From Solirubrobacterales bacterium (lineage in GTDB: Bacteria; Actinomycetota; Thermoleophilia; Solirubrobacterales; Solirubrobacteraceae), in assembly GCA_016215085.1 (NCBI GenBank), contig JACRMD010000305.1:1-8079 (forward strand): DNA of 8,079 bases. Direction: 5' to 3'. The stretch's first letter is position 1. Each line of letters starts with the position of its first letter. Positions 1-4,777 of this stretch are shown here, in pieces. The notes below the pieces were generated by a model that had not been told where the DNA came from, ran no database searches, and was given only the letters and a program-made list of their open reading frames with translations. Position numbers and translations under genes: made by a program.

Positions 1-1
1 C

Positions 2-370
2 ACGCTGTACTACGAGCACGTCGAGGCCGCCCACGAGCAGCTGCGCCGCTGCTCCACGGTCCACGGCAACCTGGTGGTGCTCGACCTCCGCGAGGAGGAG
101 GTCATCCACCCCACCAACCGCTTCACGATCTACGCGCTGTTCCCGCAGTGCAACGTCTCGATCCACGTGCTCTGGGGCCTCAAGCAGCAGAACACGGTCT
201 TCGCCACGGGCAAGTCGATCGTCAACCGCACGTCGCGGAAGAACGTCGGCGAGATCATGCTGACCTACGGCGGCGGCGGCCAAGAGGCCGCGGGCACCTG
301 TCAGGTCGCCAACCCGCTGGCCGGAGAGGTCCTCGCCGAGCTCATCGCCAGGATCAACGCCGACGGCTAG
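2..370 (+). CDS. DHH/DHHA1-family phosphoesterase, C-terminal part (5' end outside window)
   Basis: This is the last 122 residues of a protein read in frame from base 2 to the TAG at 368-370. The segment matches the C-terminal DHHA1 substrate-binding domain of DHH phosphoesterases of the type often annotated as exopolyphosphatase-related or NrnA-like, which cleave phosphoester bonds in small nucleotides, oligoribonucleotides or polyphosphate. Visible landmarks are TNRFTIYALFP, the stretch NVSIHVLWGLKQQNTVFATG, and the glycine loop YGGGGQEAAGTCQV near the end. The N-terminal DHH metal-binding motifs lie upstream of the window, so catalytic competence cannot be judged. In the glycine loop most DHHA1 proteins have GGGGH, with the His contacting substrate phosphate; here the residue is Gln, encoded by CAA at 281-283, a codon that looks rare in this window. 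Family assignment is firm; the substrate is not known. Confidence 0.85.
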   Translation, partial: TLYYEHVEAAHEQLRRCSTVHGNLVVLDLREEEVIHPTNRFTIYALFPQCNVSIHVLWGLKQQNTVFATGKSIVNRTSRKNVGEIMLTYGGGGQEAAGTCQVANPLAGEVLAELIARINADG

Positions 371-377
371 GACGCCC

Positions 378-407
378 CGCACTCGCCCGCCCGGGCGAGC
401 GGGTGCG
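378..407 (+). terminator. GC-rich intergenic hairpin, possible terminator of the DHH gene
   Basis: The arms CTCGCCC (382-388) and GGGCGAG (393-399) are perfectly complementary around a 4-nt loop. An outer pair CGCAC (378-382) and GTGCG (403-407) can extend or compete with it. It starts about 8 bp after the stop of the DHH gene and before the acetyltransferase gene. There is no T-tract, so it would be an intrinsic terminator of the U-less kind suggested for high-GC actinobacteria, or simply a structured spacer. Confidence 0.4.
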
Positions 408-419
408 CCGGTGACGATC

Positions 420-425
420 TAGGGT
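420..425 (+). promoter_or_regulatory. possible -10 hexamer TAGGGT upstream of the acetyltransferase gene
   Basis: TAGGGT fits the TANNNT consensus and lies 9 nt before the ATG at 435. That would place the transcript start within a few bases of the start codon. No -35 element or Shine-Dalgarno is evident. The spacing is 2 nt longer than at the better matches in this window, so this is a weaker call. Confidence 0.4.
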
Positions 426-434
426 GCGGGCCGG

Positions 435-1025
435 ATGACCCCGGTCCGCCCCGCCACGGCCGCCGACGTGCCGGCCACCGCCGCCGCGCTGGCGCGCGCG
501 TTCCACGACGACCCGGTCACCCGCTGGGTCTACGGGGCCGACGCGGGGCGGCGCGACCGCTGGTCCTCGCGCTTCTTCGCCTGGCAGCTGCGGCGCCTGC
601 TCGACCAGGACGTCTCGTGGACGACGGCGGCCGGCGACGGCGCGGCGATGTGGGCCCTGCCCGACCGCTGGCGCGAGGGGCCCGCCGACGTGCTGCGGCT
701 GCTCGTCGCGACGCTGCCCGGCATCGCCCCGCGGCTGCCGCGGGTGCTGCGCGGCCTGGCCCAGGTCGAGGCCCGCCACCCCGAGCGGCGGCACCTGTAC
801 CTCGCGGTGCTGGGCGTGGACCCGCCCCGCCAGGGCGGCGGCGTCGGCTCGGCGCTGCTGGCACCGGGCCTCGAGCTCTGCGACCGCGACGGCCTGCCCG
901 CCTACCTGGAGACGGCGACCGAGCGCAACGTCGCCTTCTACACGCGCCACGGCTTCCGGGTGACCGGCGAGGTGCGGCTGCCCAAGGGCCCGCCCGTCTG
1001 GCTGATGTGGAGGGACCCGCGATGA
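435..1025 (+). CDS. GNAT-family N-acetyltransferase
   Basis: This 196-residue protein has the GCN5-related acetyltransferase fold, which transfers an acyl group from acyl-CoA to an amine. It opens with VRPATAADVPA, the common first strand and helix of the family. Motif A is LGVDPPRQGGGVGSALL, with the Q/R-x-x-G-x-G CoA pyrophosphate loop at about residues 132-139. Motif B is at about 157-176, with LETATERNVAFYTRHGF giving the conserved Asn, Tyr and GF. The length is normal for a single-domain GNAT, somewhat extended in the middle (about 60-118). The ATG at 435 is the natural start because an in-frame TAG lies just upstream at 420-422. Its TGA overlaps the next gene's ATG (ATGA, 1022-1025), so it is probably co-transcribed with the HAD phosphatase. 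The substrate cannot be read from the sequence. Confidence 0.88.
   Translation: MTPVRPATAADVPATAAALARAFHDDPVTRWVYGADAGRRDRWSSRFFAWQLRRLLDQDVSWTTAAGDGAAMWALPDRWREGPADVLRLLVATLPGIAPRLPRVLRGLAQVEARHPERRHLYLAVLGVDPPRQGGGVGSALLAPGLELCDRDGLPAYLETATERNVAFYTRHGFRVTGEVRLPKGPPVWLMWRDPR
1009..1014 (+). promoter_or_regulatory. Shine-Dalgarno GGAGGG for the HAD gene
   Basis: GGAGGG sits 7 nt before the ATG at 1022, inside the 3' end of the acetyltransferase gene. It is the strongest Shine-Dalgarno in the window and fixes the start of the HAD gene. It supports coupled translation of the two overlapping genes. Confidence 0.75.
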
Positions 1026-1681
1026 GGCCCGCCGCCGTGGTGTTCGACAACGACGGCCTGCTGCTGGACACCGAGGACGCCTGGACGCGCGCCGAGACCG
1101 TGCTCTTCGAGCGCCATGGCGGCACGTTCACCATGGAGCACAAGCGCGACATGATCGGCTCCTCGCACGCGGTGGCCGCGGGGAAGCTGGAGCGGATGCT
1201 CGGCCTCCCCGGCGAGGGCTTCGCGCTGATGGCCGAGCTCCATGACCTCGTCATGGAGGAGGCGCTGCGCGAGGTCGCTCCGCGGCCGGGCGCCGAGGCG
1301 CTGGTCGCCGCGCTGCGCGACGCCGGCATCCCCGTGGCGGTCGCCAGCAACTCGCCGCGCGACTTCCTGGATCGCGTGCTGGCCGGCAGCGGCATGGCCG
1401 GCCGCTTCGCCGTCACCGTGGCGGGCGACGAGGTCGAGCACCCCAAGCCCGCGCCCGACGTCTACCTGGCGGCCTGCCGCGCGCTGGGGGCCGACCCCGC
1501 GGCGTCGGTGGCGCTCGAGGACTCGCCGACCGGCGCGGCCGCGGCCAAGGCGGCGGGGATGACGGTCATCGGCGTGCCGTACCTGCCCGACATGGAGATC
1601 CCGCCCGCCGACCTCGTCGCGGGCTCGCTCGCCGACGCGCTGGTCCGCGAGGCGTGCGGCCTCCTACCCTCCTTCTCGTGA
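1022..1681 (+). CDS. HAD-superfamily hydrolase (beta-phosphoglucomutase / phosphoglycolate phosphatase-like)
   Basis: This 219-residue, probably cytoplasmic enzyme of the haloacid dehalogenase superfamily likely removes phosphate from a small metabolite through an aspartyl-phosphate intermediate. All four motifs are present: motif I FDNDGLLLDTE with nucleophile Asp9 and acid/base Asp11; motif II VASNS with Ser109; the motif III Lys at 142 in HPKPAPD; and motif IV LEDSPTGAAAAKAAGM with Glu166/Asp167. The helical insert between motifs I and II (about 15-90) is the subclass I cap of the beta-PGM/GPH group. The start is set by the GGAGGG at 1009-1014 and the ATGA overlap with the acetyltransferase gene. 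The last codons contain the probable promoter of the next gene and overlap its GTG (GTGA, 1678-1681). The motifs make a functional phosphatase or mutase likely; substrate unknown. Confidence 0.9.
   Translation: MRPAAVVFDNDGLLLDTEDAWTRAETVLFERHGGTFTMEHKRDMIGSSHAVAAGKLERMLGLPGEGFALMAELHDLVMEEALREVAPRPGAEALVAALRDAGIPVAVASNSPRDFLDRVLAGSGMAGRFAVTVAGDEVEHPKPAPDVYLAACRALGADPAASVALEDSPTGAAAAKAAGMTVIGVPYLPDMEIPPADLVAGSLADALVREACGLLPSFS
1665..1670 (+). promoter_or_regulatory. -10 hexamer TACCCT, leaderless-type promoter of the flippase-like gene
   Basis: TACCCT matches TANNNT and is followed by exactly 7 nt and then the GTG at 1678. That spacing places transcript position +1 at the start codon. The element lies inside the HAD coding sequence. 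The same geometry recurs before 2673 and 4778. No -35 box is obvious. Confidence 0.6.
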
Positions 1682-2667
1682 CCCCCCGGGCGGCGATCAC
1701 GGAGGACGTCGGCAACTTCCTCGACGGCGCCGGCGAGTTCTTCTCGAGCCTGGCCGAGATCAAGTTCGGCGCGCTGTTCCTGGCGCTGCTGTGCTTCGGG
1801 ACCTACCTGACCTTCCGCGCCCGGGCCTTCTACAACGTGCTGCGCGCCGCCTACCCGGCCGAGCGCATCGAGTTCAAGTACATCTGGGGCGCGTACTTCG
1901 CGGCGTACGGCTTCAACAACGTGATCCCGGCCCGCGGCGGCGACGTCATCAAGCTCTTCCTCACCAAGACGTCGGTGCCGAACTCGACCTACCCCGCCGT
2001 CGGCGCGGCGTTCTTCGTCGAGGCGGGCTTCGACATCACGATGGGGTCGCTGATCCTGCTGTTCGCCTTCACGCAGGGCGTGTTCCCCAAGCCCCCGGAC
2101 TTCTCCAAGCTCCACGCGTTCGACCTGAGCTTCTTCGCGTCGCACCCGCGCTTCACGCTCTTCGTGATCACCGCGCTGGCGATCGCCGCGCTCGTCGCGT
2201 TCGCCCTGCTCAGCGCGCGCGTGCGGGCGTTCTGGGCGCGCGTGCAGCAGGGGCTGACGATCCTCTTCGACCTGCGCCGCTACTTCCGCGAGGTGTGGCT
2301 CGTGCAGTTCGCGGGCTGGCTGTTCCGGTTCACCGCGTTCTGGTTCCTGCTGGAGGCGTTCCACATCGGCGGCTCGGTCAAGAACGTGCTGCTGGTCCTC
2401 GGCGTCAACGCGGTCGCCGCCGCGCTGCCGTTCACGCCGGGCGGCGCCGGCGTGCAGCAGGCGTTCCTGGTCAAGGTCTTCGCCGGCACCGCCGCGACCT
2501 CGACGGTCGCCGCCTACGCGGTCGGCCAGCAGATCGCGATCGCGACGTTCAGCCTGGCGGTGGGCTTCGCGGCGATCTTCTTCATCTTCAAGTTCCGGTC
2601 GTTCAAGGAGGTCATCGCGGCGGGGCGCGAGCACCGCGAGGCCGAGCGCGCGGCGGCGGTACGCTGA
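1678..2667 (+). CDS. UPF0104 / LPG-synthase-TM-type membrane protein (flippase-like domain)
   Basis: This is a 329-residue integral membrane protein of the family covering the transmembrane part of lysylphosphatidylglycerol synthases (MprF) and related flippase-like proteins, which move or modify lipids. Hydrophobic segments lie at roughly residues 30-48, 68-82, 105-132, 158-180, 207-227, 236-250, 262-283 and 285-305. The two family signatures are present: FNNVIPARGGDVIKLFL (79-95), and PFTPGGAGVQQ (251-261) in the re-entrant or helix region. There is no soluble aminoacyl-transferase domain, so lysyl-PG synthesis itself is not expected; lipid translocation is an inference from the family. I chose GTG 1678 over an in-frame GTG at 1654 because it follows TACCCT by 7 nt and forms a GTGA overlap with the HAD stop; neither start has a well-spaced Shine-Dalgarno. 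The charged tail (about 306-329) is probably cytoplasmic. Confidence 0.85.
   Translation: MTPRAAITEDVGNFLDGAGEFFSSLAEIKFGALFLALLCFGTYLTFRARAFYNVLRAAYPAERIEFKYIWGAYFAAYGFNNVIPARGGDVIKLFLTKTSVPNSTYPAVGAAFFVEAGFDITMGSLILLFAFTQGVFPKPPDFSKLHAFDLSFFASHPRFTLFVITALAIAALVAFALLSARVRAFWARVQQGLTILFDLRRYFREVWLVQFAGWLFRFTAFWFLLEAFHIGGSVKNVLLVLGVNAVAAALPFTPGGAGVQQAFLVKVFAGTAATSTVAAYAVGQQIAIATFSLAVGFAAIFFIFKFRSFKEVIAAGREHREAERAAAVR
2660..2665 (+). promoter_or_regulatory. -10 hexamer TACGCT overlapping the flippase-like gene's stop codon
   Basis: TACGCT is followed by 7 nt (GAACCGC) and the ATG at 2673, the leaderless arrangement. Its last T is also the first base of the TGA stop of the upstream gene (2665-2667). 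There is no Shine-Dalgarno in the 20 nt before the ATG. Confidence 0.6.
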
Positions 2668-2672
2668 ACCGC

Positions 2673-2939
2673 ATGGAAGGCTTCGGAGGGCTCTTCGGCG
2701 ACCCGGACGAGCTGCAGCGGCGGATGGCGGAGTTCGCCGAGCAGATGCAGGGCCAGCAGCGGCTGGCCTGGGCCGACAACGCCATCAACCTCGCGGTGCA
2801 GATGACCGTCGCCGCGATCAACCGCGTCAACATCCAGGGGACGCCCGAGCAGCAGGCCCAGCAGGTCCGCCAGGTGATGGCCACGGTGTTCCCCGAGGCC
2901 GTCACGCTGGTGCGCGAGGCGCGCCAGGGTCTGCAGTAG
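2673..2939 (+). CDS. 88-residue hypothetical protein, predicted all-helical
   Basis: I do not recognise this family. The protein begins MEGFGGLFGDPDELQRRM and is rich in Gln, Ala and Met. It appears to form two or three amphipathic helices (about 11-30, 35-52 and 57-85), with a break at NIQGTPEQQ. There is no signal peptide, membrane segment or cysteine, so a small soluble, probably oligomerising protein is likely. The start with a Gly/Phe-rich head and DELQRRMAEF is loosely reminiscent of YbaB/EbfC-type nucleoid proteins, but I cannot claim homology. The ATG at 2673 is supported by TACGCT exactly 7 nt upstream. It begins 5 bp after the flippase-like gene and ends at TAG 2937-2939. The other two frames give Arg/Pro/Gly-rich nonsense, which favours this one. 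Confidence 0.7.
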   Translation: MEGFGGLFGDPDELQRRMAEFAEQMQGQQRLAWADNAINLAVQMTVAAINRVNIQGTPEQQAQQVRQVMATVFPEAVTLVREARQGLQ

Positions 2940-2966
2940 CGGACCGACCCGGCGTCCGCACGCTCG

Positions 2967-2989
2967 TGCCCCGGGTAGCGCCCGGGGCA
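2967..2989. repeat. 9-bp perfect inverted repeat abutting the SDR start codon
   Basis: The arms TGCCCCGGG (2967-2975) and CCCGGGGCA (2981-2989) are exact reverse complements around the 5-nt spacer TAGCG. The right arm ends on the A of the ATG at 2989. The presumed -10 hexamer TAGCGC (2976-2981) occupies the spacer. It could be an operator for a dimeric repressor, an mRNA hairpin hiding the start, or the terminator of the 88-residue gene, whose stop lies 27 bp upstream. Confidence 0.55.
2976..2981 (+). promoter_or_regulatory. possible -10 hexamer TAGCGC of the SDR gene
   Basis: TAGCGC lies exactly 7 nt before the ATG at 2989, the same distance as the TANNNT elements before 1678, 2673 and 4778. 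It differs from that consensus only in the last base. It sits in the loop of the palindrome at 2967-2989. Confidence 0.4.
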
Positions 2990-3927
2990 TGGACCTCGAA
3001 GGACGCATCGCCCTCGTCACCGGCGCCTCGTCGGGCATCGGCGTCGCCGTGGCCGACCAGCTCGCCCGCGAGGGCGCCGACGTCGCGCTGCTGGCCCGCT
3101 CGCGCCCCGGCCTGGAGAAGGTCGCCGCCCGCGTGCGCGCCCACGGCCGCCGCGCGCTCGTCGTGCCCGCCGACGTGACCGACCGGGCGGCGGTCGACGC
3201 CGCCGTGCGGCGGGTGGTCGACGAGCTCGGCGGCCTCGACGTCCTGGTCTCCGGCCACGCCGCGGTCGTCTTCGGCCGCTTCGAGGACGTCGCGCCCGAG
3301 GACTTCGACCGCACCGTCGACGTCACCTTCACCGGCGCGGTGAACGTCATCCGCGCCGCGCTGCCGGCGCTGGCGCAGCGGCGCGGGACGATCGTCGCGA
3401 TCGGGTCGATCATGACCAAGGTCCCGCTGCCGACGTTCTCGTCCTACGCCTCGGCCAAGCACGCGCTGCGCGGGTTCCTCAGCTCGCTGCGCATGGAGCT
3501 CAAGGCGGCCGGCGACCCCGTGCGTCTGTCGACCGTCAACCCCGGCGCGGTCGACACCCCGCTGTGGGACAACACGACGACCGCCACCGGCCGCGCGCCG
3601 CACAAGCCGCCGGACTCCTACTCGCCCGAGGCCGTCGCCAAGGTGGTGGTCGCGTGCGCGAAGCACCCGCGCTCGGAGATCACGGTCGGCGGCGAGGCGC
3701 GGCTGGTCGAGCTCGCGTGGACCTTCGCCCGCCCGGTCGGCGAGCAGATCCTCGGCATCGCCGAGCGCCTGTACTCGAGCGGCAGGACGCCCTACGACCG
3801 TCCCGGCCGGCTGTGGGACGCCACCTCGACCGGCGAGGCGCGCGACGGCATGCACGGCCGGCCGTCGCTGTGGGCGCCGATCCGGCTCGCGCTCGACGCG
3901 CCGCTGCGGCTCCTCTCGCGCGACTGA
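2989..3927 (+). CDS. short-chain dehydrogenase/reductase (SDR), classical type with C-terminal extension
   Basis: This 312-residue NAD(P)-dependent oxidoreductase has a Rossmann fold. TGASSGIG (11-18) is the cofactor glycine motif, ADV (61-63) holds the adenine-binding Asp62, and the catalytic Ser140, Tyr153 and Lys157 are all present (AIGS, YASAK). The usual NNAG motif after strand 4 reads SGHA (88-91), so the Asn pair that stabilises that strand is missing; the catalytic Asn normally at helix 4 also looks replaced in VTFTGAVN (about 112-119). After NPGAVDTPLW (184-193), the segment YSPEAVAKVVVACAKHPRSEITVGG is typical of the SDR group with a long tail. About 60 residues beyond the core, including a moderately hydrophobic stretch near 238-262, form the extension. 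It is probably transcribed on its own from the element inside the upstream palindrome. The substrate is unknown; an alcohol/ketone or sugar-like substrate is only a guess. Confidence 0.88.
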   Translation: MDLEGRIALVTGASSGIGVAVADQLAREGADVALLARSRPGLEKVAARVRAHGRRALVVPADVTDRAAVDAAVRRVVDELGGLDVLVSGHAAVVFGRFEDVAPEDFDRTVDVTFTGAVNVIRAALPALAQRRGTIVAIGSIMTKVPLPTFSSYASAKHALRGFLSSLRMELKAAGDPVRLSTVNPGAVDTPLWDNTTTATGRAPHKPPDSYSPEAVAKVVVACAKHPRSEITVGGEARLVELAWTFARPVGEQILGIAERLYSSGRTPYDRPGRLWDATSTGEARDGMHGRPSLWAPIRLALDAPLRLLSRD

Positions 3928-3935
3928 CCCGCCGA

Positions 3936-3974
3936 GTGTCGACTTGATCCTCCATGCGGGCATCAAGTCGACAC
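3936..3974. repeat. 13-bp perfect inverted repeat with 13-nt spacer (terminator, operator or REP-like element)
   Basis: The arms GTGTCGACTTGAT (3936-3948) and ATCAAGTCGACAC (3962-3974) are perfect reverse complements around a 13-nt spacer. The element begins 8 bp after the SDR stop and ends 19 bp before the start at 3994. The arms are clearly less GC-rich than their surroundings and each contains GTCGAC. There is no T-tract. As RNA it would form a very stable stem able to terminate the SDR transcript from either direction. As DNA, its position just upstream of the next gene would suit a dimeric regulator, and it could also be a dispersed palindromic repeat. Confidence 0.75.
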
Positions 3975-3981
3975 GCGATGC

Positions 3982-3987
3982 GATGCT
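3982..3987 (+). promoter_or_regulatory. weak -10-like hexamer GATGCT before the hydrolase-fold gene
   Basis: GATGCT is followed by 6 nt and the GTG at 3994. It keeps the A and final T of TANNNT but has G at the first position. A GGGGG run at 3988-3992 is too close to the start to be a good Shine-Dalgarno. Support is modest. Confidence 0.3.
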
Positions 3988-3993
3988 GGGGGC

Positions 3994-4728
3994 GTGATCG
4001 TCCAGGGCGCCGGGGTCGAGCTCTCCGTCAGCGAGCGCGGCAGCGGGCCGGCGGTGCTGGTCGTGCACGGCATGGCCTCGGACGCGGCGGCGCAGGAGCC
4101 GCTGGTCGCCGCGCTCGCCGACCGCGCGCGCGTTGTGGCCTACGACCGCCGCGGCTACGGCGGCTCGACCGCGCCCGAGCCCTACGAGGGCACGACCGTC
4201 CAGGAGCAGGCCGAGGACGCCGCCGCGGTCCTCGGCGGCCTCGGCGTGGACCGGGCGGTCGTCGTCGGCGACGGCTTCGGCGCGCTCGTCGCCCTGGACC
4301 TCCTGCTGCGCCACCGCGGCCGCGTCGCCGGCGCGGTGCTCGCCGAGCCGCCGCTGTACGCGTTCGTCCCCGAGGCCACCGAGGCGCTCGCCGCGCAGCG
4401 CGCCCTGCTCGAGGAGCACCTGCGCGAGGGCGGCCCCCCGGCGGCGGTGGCGGCGTGGGCGGCGGGCCGGGCCGCCGACGACGAGCTCGCCCGCGCCAGG
4501 CGCTGCCACCGGGCCTTCTTCGCCGACATGGCCGGGGTGTCCACGTGGCCGGTCAGCCGTCGCGAGCTGCGCGCGATCGCGGTGCCGGTCGCGGTCGTGA
4601 CCAACGCGCTGTCGCCGGCGCACGTGATCGCCGCCGCCGACGCGCTGGCCGGCGTCGTGCCGGGCGCCACGCGGAGGACCGACGGCGACCTGGCGGGCGC
4701 CGCGGCGCGCCTCCTCCAGCCGGCCTAG
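3994..4728 (+). CDS. alpha/beta-hydrolase-fold protein lacking the nucleophile serine (probable pseudoenzyme)
   Basis: This 244-residue protein has the alpha/beta-hydrolase fold. Its landmarks are VLVVHGMAS (22-29) with the oxyanion-loop HG, YDRRGYGGST (50-59), and the elbow strand and helix AVVVGDGFGALVALDLLL (88-105). The elbow, normally G-x-S-x-G, reads GDGFG (92-96), so the nucleophile position is Gly94 (GGC, 4273-4275), one base from Ser AGC. The C-terminal part is short. The usual acid strand reads VVTNALSPAH (201-210) with no clear Asp. The terminal segment that normally supplies the catalytic His (GAGHxxH-like) reads TRRTDGDLAGA, with no His. The residues seen are therefore inconsistent with a Ser-His-Asp hydrolase. 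A binding or regulatory protein is possible, as is a reaction that does not use the triad. GTG 3994 gives the expected N-terminal strand. The 49-bp gap to the next gene holds a small hairpin. Confidence 0.85.
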   Translation: MIVQGAGVELSVSERGSGPAVLVVHGMASDAAAQEPLVAALADRARVVAYDRRGYGGSTAPEPYEGTTVQEQAEDAAAVLGGLGVDRAVVVGDGFGALVALDLLLRHRGRVAGAVLAEPPLYAFVPEATEALAAQRALLEEHLREGGPPAAVAAWAAGRAADDELARARRCHRAFFADMAGVSTWPVSRRELRAIAVPVAVVTNALSPAHVIAAADALAGVVPGATRRTDGDLAGAAARLLQPA

Positions 4729-4750
4729 CGCCGGGACGCAGGACGCGCCG

Positions 4751-4764
4751 GGGGCCCGAGCCCC
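4751..4764 (+). terminator. short GC hairpin between the hydrolase-fold and NYN genes
   Basis: GGGGC (4751-4755) and GCCCC (4760-4764) pair around a CCGA loop. The hairpin directly abuts the TACGCT hexamer at 4765. It could end the upstream transcript or simply flank the promoter. The 5-bp stem and lack of a T-tract make this a weak terminator call. Confidence 0.3.
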
Positions 4765-4770
4765 TACGCT
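4765..4770 (+). promoter_or_regulatory. -10 hexamer TACGCT, leaderless-type promoter of the NYN gene
   Basis: TACGCT is followed by 7 nt (CCACGCC) and the GTG at 4778. It is the same hexamer at the same distance as before the gene at 2673. No Shine-Dalgarno is present and no clear -35 box is visible. Confidence 0.6.
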
Positions 4771-4777
4771 CCACGCC

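Noticed and set aside
1462..2634. 390-codon - strand reading frame rich in Glu, Arg and Gln
   Set aside because: It is antisense to the clear membrane protein gene; the charged composition is simply the complement of hydrophobic codons.
435..2939. GNAT, HAD, flippase-like and 88-residue genes as one biosynthetic or lipid-modification pathway
   Set aside because: The first three are promiscuous families and the last is unknown. Internal promoter signals at 1665 and 2660 argue against a single tightly coupled operon, and nothing in the sequence links their substrates.
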